This document shows, piece by piece, positions 22,801 through 31,612 of a stretch of 64,000 nt of DNA. The notes below the pieces were generated by a model. It was not told the DNA's origin and did not search any database. It was given only the letters and a program-made list of their open reading frames with translations. Position numbers and translations under genes: made by a program. The number at the start of each line of letters is the position of its first letter. The stretch's first letter is position 1. Source of the DNA: Linum tenue. Its lineage: Eukaryota; Streptophyta; Magnoliopsida; Malpighiales; Linaceae. Where the stretch lies: NCBI GenBank assembly GCA_946122785.1, contig CAMGYJ010000002.1, positions 60,785,703-60,849,702 of the forward strand, written 5' to 3'.

Positions 22801-24095
22801 CCATCAAGATGTGTCCCCATCCCAATCAGCTTCTTCGAACGCGAGTCCTGAATTACACAGAAACCACTTAGGAATATCACAGCAACTGAATGATCGGCTG
22901 TGAGACGACTGACTGATAACATATTATACTGAAAATCCGGAACATGAAGGACACGACGAAGAACCAGCCCATTAGATAATCTCGTCGTGCCTATACCGTG
23001 AACAGGGACCCCTTTGCCATTAGGGATCCGAACCTGTAACTGCGAGCTCGGTTCAAGCTCACCAATGAACAACGATCGATCATTAACTATGTGCTCGTTA
23101 CACCCGGAATCAATAATCCAAGTACAAGAGTCGGAGAAAATGTTACCTGTCATATTGACTGCCATGCCGGCAGTTGGTGTCGAATCCGGATGAAGAAAAG
23201 CTCGGAGTTGAGCTACTTGTGCAGCTGTAAGACCAGGGACAGCTCCAAGATCACTCTCTACGGCGGCGGCCTGAGGATTGGTGCGCTGCTGCTGCTTGGT
23301 GTTCCCAGCGCCACGACGACGGGGGCGATCCCCATTCCGACCAGGTTGCTTCGACGGCCAGCCATGAATCTCGTAGCATGTCTCTTGGAAATGCCCTGGT
23401 TTTTGACAATGATGGCAAAAAGGTCTACCATCCGGAGTTCTAGCATACTCCCTCTTGGCAGCAACCATGGAGTTTGGTCTAGTGCTCCCAGCATGCTCGC
23501 CCTTGCCTTGGAATGCCGTGGCCTCAACGCGCGGCCTCGATTCAGAGAGGCTGCGCTGCTGCTCCTCATTCGCGACCATATGATAGGCTTCTCCGAGGCT
23601 AGGAGTCGGGCGCATGGAGAGGAGTTGTGTACGAACGACCGAAAAATCATCATCCAATCCAAGAAGAAAATCGAGAAGCCGCATATCATCATGAGAGGCA
23701 CGAGTCCGACGCTCGACGTCACACTCGCATTTACCGCACGTACACTTGGCGGGGGGATCCAGAGTCAGCCAGTCATCCCAGAGCTTCTTGATCTTAGCAT
23801 AGAAGCTAGCAACACTAAGTTGCTCTTGGCGGAGAGCCGTGATCTCGCGGCGCAGCTTGTATCGACGAGGAAGGTTGCCGGTGCTGAATCGCTCCTTCAG
23901 CTCGTCCCAGATGTCTTTCGCCGTGAGCCCCGTGCCAAGTCCACTCCTGATGTCACGGCTCATAGCTGTACGAAGCCAGCCAACAACAGCCGTGTTGCAA
24001 CGGATCCAGGCTTCGAGTTTGAAACCCTCAGTAGGGCGCGGAGTCCCGCCAGTGACGAATCCGAGTTTGTTCTTGGCAAGCAGAGAGTTTGACAT
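19884..24095 (-). CDS. Copia gag-pol polyprotein, 5' end of gag broken
   Basis: A 1,403-codon open frame for the retrotransposon polyprotein. In order: gag; CCHC zinc knuckle at residues 227-240 (CHHCQKPGHFQETC); aspartic protease with DSG at 329-331; integrase zinc finger H460, H465, C489, C492; integrase core with D519, D582, E618; reverse transcriptase about 930-1170 with YVDD at 1087-1090; RNase H about 1245-1380 with D1251, E1291, D1327. This gag-protease-integrase-RT-RNase H order defines Copia. The first Met is internal to gag. Upstream sequence in the same frame encodes a typical gag N-terminus (SPLHLHPSDHPNLMFVS) but is separated from this Met by a TAA at a position where the family has Trp, and the likely original ATG near 24268 is one base out of frame across an AAAA run. 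So pol is intact, but normal gag translation is not. A conserved Pro in the YGLKQA motif is also Phe here. Confidence 0.92.
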   Translation of the reverse strand: MSNSLLAKNKLGFVTGGTPRPTEGFKLEAWIRCNTAVVGWLRTAMSRDIRSGLGTGLTAKDIWDELKERFSTGNLPRRYKLRREITALRQEQLSVASFYAKIKKLWDDWLTLDPPAKCTCGKCECDVERRTRASHDDMRLLDFLLGLDDDFSVVRTQLLSMRPTPSLGEAYHMVANEEQQRSLSESRPRVEATAFQGKGEHAGSTRPNSMVAAKREYARTPDGRPFCHHCQKPGHFQETCYEIHGWPSKQPGRNGDRPRRRGAGNTKQQQRTNPQAAAVESDLGAVPGLTAAQVAQLRAFLHPDSTPTAGMAVNMTGNIFSDSCTWIIDSGCNEHIVNDRSLFIGELEPSSQLQVRIPNGKGVPVHGIGTTRLSNGLVLRRVLHVPDFQYNMLSVSRLTADHSVAVIFLSGFCVIQDSRSKKLIGMGTHLDGLYHLRLFDGNHSMALAAQETSSGLTVWHSRLGHPSAEKLSVLQSFISSTLVGNKDPCDSCLRAKQIRLPFEHSTIHTQDCFELIHIDIWGGYHEASFTGARYFLTIVDDFSRAVPVFLLKQKSEVARYLLLFCNQVRTQHNKVVRRIQADNGREFSTPELRDYYENEGIILQTTCTDTPQQNGVVERKHRHLLETARALRVHAGLPLRFWGECVLTAAYLINRMPLVPLANKSPYQVLFGRTPKYDHLRVLGCLVYAKNTHRNLDKFEDRGRPGVFIGYPATQRGYSVFDLEKCTIYTSRDVRFFEAIFPFKSKELHGAFPITLHGGEGQQGLPFCMVDDPPMQNTPSSPRALQEAPISSAEPAESPLHSAESPTSADSPPGTSSPDIAAQDASHSPIAEPRRGLRQRHPPKSLLDVYEVDLPGASTSTSTSVRHPIANHVSYHRLSAPHRAFVASITHHPEPRFYHQAVRFLHWRLAMQAEISALVANGTWVLVPLPPGKRAIDCKWVYKIKFLPDGSIERYKARLVAKGFTQIEGIDYHDTFAPVAKLVTVRCLLAVAVTRGWFIHQLDVNNAFLHGDLHEEVYMKIPQGFSRPGDDRVCLLRKSIYGLKQAFRNWYKKFSAALVEFGFRQSKADHSLFTYRTASSFVTALIYVDDVILAGDDLPFIQQVKQFLHDRFTIKDLGPLKFFLGIEVARSPRGVVINQHKYVLDILADSGLPAARHCSSPFEQNHHLGRQPSPPAADPSAFRRLVGRLLYLTVTRPDITYSVNLLSQAVHAPTQAHWNAAHRVLRYLKQSLGRGLFFPADNSLILTGFCDADWAGCPTTRCSTTGFFLRLGTAPVSWRTKKQQVVARSSEAEYRSMASTVSEIIWLRWLLSELGAPQSGPTPLYCDSQAVLHIAANPVFHERTKHVEMDCYFVRERVQSHDVSPRKIATAEQPADLFTKGLGVNHFHHLLSKLGMFDLHASA

Positions 24096-24347
24096 CTCGG
24101 CAGCTTAGTCACTATAGTTGAGATCAGTGAGTACGTCACTCACGAACATGAGATTGGGGTGATCAGACGGGTGAAGATGAAGAGGGGAGGCTACGTCGAT
24201 GACTTGGGTGGCGGATGACCCATCTCCGCTGACAGCACCCTTGCCGTGATCCTTTTCTCGCCGTCAGTCATGATGTTGAGTGGCCAGGTGAAACCCTAAC
24301 CACAAGAGAGAACAGAACAGCAAAAAACTAACCCAAGATCGAGGTCA

Positions 24348-24359
24348 GCTCTGATACCA
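24348..24359 (-). other. Primer-binding site (initiator Met-tRNA)
   Basis: On the minus strand tggtatcagagc directly follows the 5' LTR and is complementary to the 3' end of plant initiator tRNA-Met, the usual primer of Copia elements. Confidence 0.9.
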
Positions 24360-24650
24360 TAATAAAATCGATACTGCGGAAACGTAAAACAATCGCACAA
24401 CACTCGATTTACGTGGTTTCCCCGTTCTGTATGAACGGGACTACTCCACGGAGACACAGAGCTCTCAGTTTCTTTTATTGATTATGACTTCAGGATTACA
24501 AGAGATGAAATTGGCCGTCAACAAGTACAAGGCCTTTTATATGGAATGACTAAACCTAATTCCCTAGACTAAGACGAGAAGCAGGGAACTAGGTTACGAC
24601 ATGCGGCCGGCCCGGTTTAGCTGACTCAATGAACCGGCTGGGCCGCAATA
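24360..24650 (-). repeat. 5' LTR of the Copia element
   Basis: The upstream LTR in coding orientation, holding the element's promoter. It is the same length as the 3' LTR with three substitutions. Confidence 0.95.
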
Positions 24651-24655
24651 CGGAC

Positions 24656-25117
24656 CTGTCCAAATTTACGTTACCGTCAATCAAGCACCTTGGAGTCGCG
24701 CATACGTAATAATAATAAAGAACAGATAATAATAAAGAACGGTAGCCCGTATGCAATTAATCTTCTATCAAATACATTAACTAAGGATGTGAGGCCATAT
24801 TCTTGGTTCACAGCACCTTGGAGTCGCGACTGGATGAAATTCAGAACAAACTAGAAGCCACAATCAAATTCTTCTGCTGGTTTGGATTCCATGCCATGAT
24901 CATATAATCTGACTACTATTATTACCCACTTTATGTAACATTTTCTTGATCCAACAATAAGTAGGCTGTTCTGTTATCAAGTAGTGAAATCAACTCATTC
25001 CTTTTATGGTTCTCTGGCCTTTTGTTCTTTCATCAGCCACTATTTTCCCTCATGAGGACTTCATCACTTGGCGGGTTTACAATCTTAATCCTTTCTCTGG
25101 CACCACTTGCATACGGC
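24656..25117. other. Right flank of the Copia insertion, short duplication
   Basis: Contains two direct copies of agcaccttggagtcgcg (about 24683 and 24806) some 120 bases apart and a doubled 'aataataaagaac' motif. It continues the unidentified plus-strand coding-like frame that ends at 19585. Possibly Helitron cargo. Confidence 0.4.
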
Positions 25118-25152
25118 CTGATTCCGCGGCGCAACGCGGGCTTCAATTCTAG
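25118..25152 (+). mobile_element. Helitron 3' terminus
   Basis: A short GC hairpin (ccgcg..cgcgg) is followed ten bases later by CTAG and then T, the classic Helitron 3' end (hairpin, CTRR, inserted before T). The 5' TC end was not located; the element probably runs leftwards across the Copia insertion. Confidence 0.55.
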
Positions 25153-27827
25153 TATAACTAAAACGTCGACTTTTGTGACAAAAGTAGTAAGTTTTTACAC
25201 TACAAATATAGTCATTCCATCATGAAATATGTTAAACTTAACACCACCATCGTACCTATGCTGACTATATTAACTAGATACACTAACGTGACACTTTTTG
25301 TGTTAACTTGACAATTTGAAGTTTTTTTGAATTTTATTCGAATTAACTTAAATAAAAAAAAAAGCCACAAAAAGAAAGGAAATATTCACTAACAAAAAAG
25401 GAAAATTAAGAGGGACAAATGAATAGTCACATTACATCTCATTCCAACCCATTTACTATCTTTCTTTTCCGTTCTTCATCTCTCCCAGTCAAAATTCAAA
25501 ACAATGTTGGCTCCCATCTAGCAGCACATTTGAGTTCAATAGAACATATGATAATGTTCGTTCAAATATTGCCAGTTCCATTTCAAATTCCTTGTATCCA
25601 GAGAGTTTGGTGGAGGGACAATTTCAGAAACAGTTTATACAATGGGAACAGAATCGTTGCAGCTGAAATGAAGAAGAATCAGTCAGGCGACAGACATAGA
25701 GCATGGACAAACACCAGTGAATCTCGAGACCTCCCTACTGGTAATAGAGGCTTTTGGATTTGCGACGATAGAGAAAATGATGCGAAGAAGAAAAAAAGAA
25801 GAGAGGAGTTGTCTATGGAGTATGAAAAACCTTCTGCCGGGCGTATGAAATTAGTGTGTTGAACTACAGAGGTGAGTTTGTGAAGGGGAAAAAATGGAGA
25901 GAAGAAAGTGGGTCGAAGAAAACGAAGGTCGGATGAAAATCGTCAGCGCAATAGGGAAGGAAATGAGTCCGTTTCTCATTTGGGTCACGAAACAAAAATG
26001 AGGTCCAAACACCACACCTGCAGCGGCTAGCCTGAAAATACAAATTTTCCAGTTCCCAAACTATCCTTCGAAAATCACTCTGGAGGCAGGGATTTTTGAA
26101 TGGGGTGGTAGTTTTAATATTCTATGATTATTTAGAGTGTATATTAGCTTTTAATTAATCAACCCTCCTTTCAGTTTAAGTTTTAGGTGTTTAACGTAGG
26201 GACTAGGAAAATATTAGGAGAGATGATTATGTTGTTAATTTATTTGTGGCGAAAGAGAGAATTAATCAACACTTTAATTAAAAGTAGAAAATGAAAACTA
26301 CCAGCTCTATTTCAAATTCGCTACATCCAAAGAATTTTGTGGTGGAACAATTTGGAAAATATTTTTTTACTTTATACGTGTAGGATAAAACCATGCCAAA
26401 GTCGTAATTTTGTTATGGGCCCATTTTGCATATCAGCTTTAGTAATTTCCTTAAGTTCCATTTGACATTTGTTGGAACGGGAGAAAATGTAGAAAATAAA
26501 GAAAGTAGCTCATTTTTATATCCTGATAAATTATTCACTATTAAGTAGGACATAGAGGAAGTAGATAAATCACACTTATTAAATAAGCTTTGCAAACTAA
26601 CCCAATTATTCAATAAAAGTTGTTTCTGTATCTCGAAATTTAGAAGTTTCATTTTAATCTCTAAGTAGATCTAACTCAAATTCTCTAAATCAATCTTAAT
26701 ATAAAAGTGGAATGGGAAAACATGATGCCCCATTTCAAGTTTCAAGCACGCAGAGGAGTTTGTGGAAGGCTAATTTTGCAAAATGTGTGATTGTGACGGG
26801 TGGGTTTCAATGTCAGCCAAAAACCTGGTGGACCGAGAAAGCTTGGATTAGAGGGAGGATAGGTGGATGGATTGGTGTTTGATAATATTACGACAATTAA
26901 GAAGGTAAAGTATCAAAAAGTTATCAGGAAAGTATGAAGAGAGAAAGAAAGGTTCTAGGCGTAAGAGGTTGTTGAGACTCATATACGAAATGATGTTCAG
27001 GTTGATTGTTGGCAAAATTTTGTGTTAGTGTATGCCCTCTCTAGATACGTTACCTCTGTTTATAATAAGAAATCAGGTTAAACATTAATAATGGTATGTC
27101 CAGGTACATGAGTTCGTGCATGGACTATCTTAACGCATTTAATAATGGATAAAGTGCACGCCTATTTATCGCACTCTATTTGTCCTTTTAAGTGGTCTCA
27201 ATATTTGTTATAACTTAAAATGACTGAGCATCAATTTGACGAACCAGAATGATGTGTGGCCCTACGGTTCATTACCTTCTCTCTTCGGTGTGGACATTTT
27301 TGTCATTTGTGTAGTCCTTGAGCATGTATTTCCTAGATCTAGGTGCATGTTGGGTCTTATTTGATTGGTTAGGGCCATGAGTGAGCAATTGAGATTTATT
27401 GTGTGCCCTGTTTTATTGGAGTACCTACCAGGTCATGCTTTTGCTTATCAAGTCTAGAAAGAAGTAAACTTATTAATTATGAAATTAGCAATATTTTAGA
27501 AACCCTGTCGTACCGTTCAGTTGGACCAGAAATAACGGATACTCTACCCAACCAATATGTGGTTTTAGCGGTAGGAAATGCTTGAACTACGGTGAATCAT
27601 GATTTTAGTACAAAGTACACAACCACTTACTTTTCCGATACGCTTTCACAATCTTTGGCTTTTAGTGTTAGTTGATTGAAATTTAGTATTTCATCTAGCA
27701 ACTAATTCGAGTAATAAGTGCATTTATTGATTGTCTTTTATATTAAATAATATGAACGGGCAGAAACTTATTTATCTGAATGTGAATAGTTATGCGATTT
27801 AAACATTTTTCATTTCTATTAAATTTA
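25153..27827. other. AT-rich intergenic with dispersed degenerate repeats
   Basis: No gene recognised. A plus-strand frame at 25419-25862 has no domain. Copies of the 'ccatttcaaattc..gagtttg/gaattttg' unit lie near 25575, 26310 and 26735. The rest is simple AT-rich sequence. Confidence 0.45.
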
Positions 27828-28170
27828 GGATAATGTCTATTTTTTATCCAAACCTTTTTCAGATTCTCTTATATTATTCAAACCTATTAAAATACTATTA
27901 ATTAGCCAAATCTTTCGTAATGCATCAAAATATTAGTCATTTTTACATTATCGTTAATAATTTTGTAACTCTTTTTTTAGTTAAAATACTAAAATTTTGG
28001 AATGTTGACTTTCATGTGTCTCTTCCAAATCAGTATCATGTTGCCATGTCAATATTACTAACAAAATTGCTAACTGAAAGTTAACATTTGGCTAATTCTT
28101 AGTATTTTGATAGGTTTGGCTAATAAAAAAGAATGTGAAAAAGGGTTTGACTAATAAATAGTCATTACCC
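27828..28170. mobile_element. 343-bp Mutator-type MITE, TSD ttaaattta
   Basis: The ends are inverted (taatgtctattttttatcca.. mirrored by ..aatagtcattaccc) and the flanks are identical 9-mers ttaaattta (27819-27827 and 28171-28179). A second copy in opposite orientation is at 61646-61987. Non-coding. The 9-bp TSD is the Mutator-superfamily hallmark. Confidence 0.88.
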
Positions 28171-28179
28171 TTAAATTTA

Positions 28180-29926
28180 TTTACATATTCTCTAACATTA
28201 AGTAATCCTTAAATGTTAAACCACACAATTCAAGAGACTTGGGTTGGTGCTCCTACTTTAGAACACAAAAATACAAACTTGGAGGAATTCGAAAAATATT
28301 TGAGAATTAATAGATGTGACCGAACGACAAATAATGGTTGTTTCACCAGAGAGGCATACATATAAAAGGAGAGAGTAAATATGAAGAATATTGACTGATA
28401 ATACAAGCTTTTTATAAGATTAGCAGACGAATTATATGTCTGTCACCAGCGATCGACTAAGACTTTATAGAATTTAGGCTCTTTACATGTGATGTGAACT
28501 CAGCCGGGTTAAAAGTTGTTGACTAGATTGGAAGAAATAGATTCGATGAGATTACTGAGATGAGCATTAATTTAGAGATTGTTTGGATTGATAAAAGAAA
28601 TGTTTTTATTTGAATCTTGAAATTTCATAGAGGATACCAATTTGGTGTAAGGGAGCGAAAAATTGACGATTGATAGTTAGAAAAATTGAGAAGATGATGA
28701 GAAACAGTTTGACTGTAATGTGGAGTACTAGAATATCATTCGGTAAAAACTTAAGGGTTGAGGTGGGAGGGGAATACATGTACTTCTATCTTTTTATTTT
28801 ATAAATAAATTTTAAAATACAAAGTGAATCTATATAATTTTATGCATAAATTTGGTAACAAATTGTTAGAATGGGATTTAAATTTTTTTATTTTATTCAT
28901 GATCTAGATTTATATATTTAATTTAAAAAAGAGGTGTTGTAGTATTTTGATCCGAATGTATATATTTGTCTAAAATCTTATAGTATATTCAATAATATTT
29001 TAAATATAACAATATATTAACACTTTATTAATGGTTTGAATATAAAATTCTCTGAAAATAGATGGCGCAGTGTTGTCAAGTTCGCACTCAAAGTTGAGTG
29101 ATAAGTTGTAAAGACAGGATGGCCAGTGTGACTTTTGTCGGGCTTCCAATATAAAGGTATCTAAGATCTCTATATAACTGAATTTATGGCTCTCTGAGAG
29201 GCAATCCAATAGTGATCTTTAAAAGGGTGCAACAGAGGTGGTATTCAAGGGGGTGCAAAAGCAATCATTGATAAGGTATGAGGTCAGGAGATACGTGATG
29301 GTAGAGGTGGAGTCATTTTCGAGGAAATTCGCCAACTCTAATAGCAGTACGAACGTTTTGTTGTGGAATTCATATGCAGATAAAACAATCGAGCAACCAA
29401 TTTGGTGGATAAAAATGCAATCTCTTTGTGTTCCTATAAGTGTTAGTGGTTTTGATTTTCGACATTGACTTATCTTTTACTTGTAAACTATGATATCTTC
29501 ATAGTTATTGGTAATACAAGTTAGGTAGGCCAAAACGATTTCGAATGGGACAAAATATTTTCATGGAATTACCGGGGGGAAAAAAATATTTCATGGATCC
29601 TTCTCTAGCCTCCAATCCGGACAACCCATATTGGCAAAAACAAAACTTCAAAAAATAAATGCTATCACGCTTCAACCCTACTTCTTATTATAAGAGTCGA
29701 TAACTTAAAATATTTCGGCTAACGAACCGGGTAAAAGCTAGTGTTAAAAATAAAATCCACACATATCATGACTTTTGTATACATTCACGCAAATCTCATC
29801 AGGTCCCACCATTTCCACAAAAGGTTTCACTTTCATTTATTCCACAAATTTGGCTTACAAGTTACAGCAGAGCAATTTCATTTCACATTTTCACTTCCTA
29901 CACTTTTTTTTTTTTTTTTTTTGTCA
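28180..29926. other. AT-rich sequence downstream of the pectinesterase-like gene
   Basis: Short unrelated open frames only (for example 29000-29209 minus and 29238-29468 plus), without recognisable motifs. A T-tract lies at about 29905-29922, just past the 3' end of the minus-strand gene. Confidence 0.45.
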
Positions 29927-31612
29927 CTACAATCCTCCCTGGTACGGCACACCGGCCTGGGGAATCCAGGAATACCCCTGAATAAACAAGTCTGGAGCAT
30001 ATTGAACCGCCTTCGACCTTTCCTTAATCACAGTGGAGCTTCGGACCCGCTTGCTCGTATTTGCTCCAGGCCCGTAGTTCTCAAACTCCGCATACAACGA
30101 TTTCTCCGGCACCGCAAAGTCTCCCCCGCCGGCGGAGGAAACCCTCACCTTCCATCCCTCTGCCGCAATCCCTTCTCCCAGGTACGACTCCATCACCACT
30201 ACCCTCGACCCCTTCCTCCATTGCTTCCCAAGCACAATCTCCACTCTCGCACCTCCAATCTCCTTGATTGTACAGTTCTGCAGCACGAACCCGGTCGTCT
30301 CGAATCTTTCTGCCCTTCCTTGCACGGTCACGGCAGCAAAACCATACGCCGGCACTCCCGAATCGGGACTCACTAGGATCTCGGAATCTTGAATCACCGC
30401 CGCTGCGTCGCCCAAAATTAGATCGGTGGATCCAGAGATCTTGCACTCGCGGTAGAATTGACGATGAGCCAGTGCGTAGAGCGGGGCTTGATTGCCTTCA
30501 ATTGTGACATTGTAAAATATCGATCTGTCCGCCTGAACCCTAACCGCCACCGTCGCGCCCCCTGATTTCCCCCTGTTCTGAATCGCCATCGACCGACACA
30601 CGAACCCATCTCCCAAAACCGCTACGGTGGCGGTCTCGTAAGTCAAGAGGCCGGATTCTTGCGATCTTGACCCGAACACCACAGTCCGGTCGGGTCCGTC
30701 GCCGTACATGTAGACATTGACTCGGTCCTTTGCTATTGTCACGCTCTCGTTGTACTCCCCTGCTTTCACGTATATCACGTAGCGGCCGAGCTCGTTGAGT
30801 TTGTAAGCCGATAGGGCTTCGGTGATCGTTCTGAATCTGCCGCTTCCATCACCAGCAACCACCGCATCGGGTCGGGGCAAAGAATTGGCACCACTGGCCA
30901 GGTTCCCGTCGTCGGGGATCTGAGGTGGTTGAGAAGATCGATTGAAAGCGGAATTTATGATCGCCAACGCGTTGCTAGTCATTTTGATGGGTTTTCCGAG
31001 CCGAGTCCTGACTTTCCTCGTGCCGCCGCACATACGCAATGCGTCGCGGCAGGTGCTCTGGTAAGCGACGACGGCGCTCAGCCTGCTCATGATGGAGAAA
31101 TAGCTCTCCTGTGAAGCGTTCGTCAAATTCCCGGAGGCTAGAATCAACAGTGACGAATTGAGGTCGTCGACAGCTGAGTCCATGAGCTCGCTGCAGATTT
31201 TATGGGCCTTGAGCCACGATTGTCCATTATCTCTGCCGGCGGCGGCATTGAACGCCGATTGTGCGGTCGTGGCTTCCTGTAGTGTTGCATTGACGGCATA
31301 GGTCGCATAGTCAATGGCGGAAGCAGGGGAAATCGTTGAGAGGGAGGCCTTGCAAGTTGGAGGGTAATCGGTGAAGGAGCATACATTTTCCAGTTCGATC
31401 TTGGAATTTGGAGGTAACAGAGACAAGCTGTTTGGAATCGTCGACGGCGGGACTAGCGATTTCTGAGGCGATTTGGCGGTGTTGCTACCGCTGCCGGTGA
31501 GTTCATTGAGATGAGCGAGGGAAACAGATACAAGAATGCCGACTAAGCATGAAACCACCAGCAAAATTATGTTGCCTATTCTTGATTCTCCGTCGGGTTG
31601 CTGCCCAATCAT
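29927..31612 (-). CDS. Pectinesterase/pectinesterase inhibitor-type protein, probably catalytically inactive
   Basis: A complete intronless frame of 561 residues. Residues 14-35 are a hydrophobic signal anchor. Residues 73-221 form a PMEI domain with the conserved cysteines (C78, C87, C140, C188). Residues 248-549 form the pectin methylesterase beta-helix, ending in the family's usual FIQGYSW..GVPYQGGL. The family removes methyl esters from cell-wall homogalacturonan. Several active-site motifs are changed: the usual QDTLY is QAPLY (residues 375-379, proton-donor Asp replaced by Ala376); DFIFG is DLILG with the nucleophilic Asp397 kept; the usual QAVAL reads ATVAV (353-357, Gln lost); and LGRPW is LGKQW (461-465, Arg replaced by Lys). 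The usual dibasic RRLL-type processing site between the two domains is also absent. With an undamaged frame this looks like a maintained pseudoenzyme, which is an inference. Some catalysis by another geometry is not excluded. Confidence 0.9.
   Translation of the reverse strand: MIGQQPDGESRIGNIILLVVSCLVGILVSVSLAHLNELTGSGSNTAKSPQKSLVPPSTIPNSLSLLPPNSKIELENVCSFTDYPPTCKASLSTISPASAIDYATYAVNATLQEATTAQSAFNAAAGRDNGQSWLKAHKICSELMDSAVDDLNSSLLILASGNLTNASQESYFSIMSRLSAVVAYQSTCRDALRMCGGTRKVRTRLGKPIKMTSNALAIINSAFNRSSQPPQIPDDGNLASGANSLPRPDAVVAGDGSGRFRTITEALSAYKLNELGRYVIYVKAGEYNESVTIAKDRVNVYMYGDGPDRTVVFGSRSQESGLLTYETATVAVLGDGFVCRSMAIQNRGKSGGATVAVRVQADRSIFYNVTIEGNQAPLYALAHRQFYRECKISGSTDLILGDAAAVIQDSEILVSPDSGVPAYGFAAVTVQGRAERFETTGFVLQNCTIKEIGGARVEIVLGKQWRKGSRVVVMESYLGEGIAAEGWKVRVSSAGGGDFAVPEKSLYAEFENYGPGANTSKRVRSSTVIKERSKAVQYAPDLFIQGYSWIPQAGVPYQGGL

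Larger units (their letters stand above)
19586..24650 (-). mobile_element. Full-length, young Ty1/Copia retrotransposon, TSD cggac
   Basis: A 5,065-base element with two 291-base LTRs (19586-19876 and 24360-24650), a primer-binding site matching initiator Met-tRNA (tggtatcagagc) beside the 5' LTR, a polypurine tract beside the 3' LTR and one long gag-pol frame. The flanks are identical 5-mers cggac (19581-19585 and 24651-24655). I count three base differences between the LTRs (about 1%), so the insertion is recent. The LTR ends read TATTGC...TTATTA on the coding strand instead of the usual TG...CA. Confidence 0.95.

Noticed and set aside
23091..24092. 333-codon plus-strand open frame
   Set aside because: It lies opposite the Copia gag-protease region, has no recognisable domain and follows the codon pattern of the minus-strand gene, so it is an antisense shadow.
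25419..25862. 147-codon plus-strand open frame as a gene
   Set aside because: No recognisable domain or splice context, and it overlaps the dispersed degenerate repeat unit.
29741..30376. 211-codon plus-strand open frame
   Set aside because: Mostly antisense to the C-terminal part of the pectinesterase-like gene; low-complexity Pro/Ser/His content and no domain.
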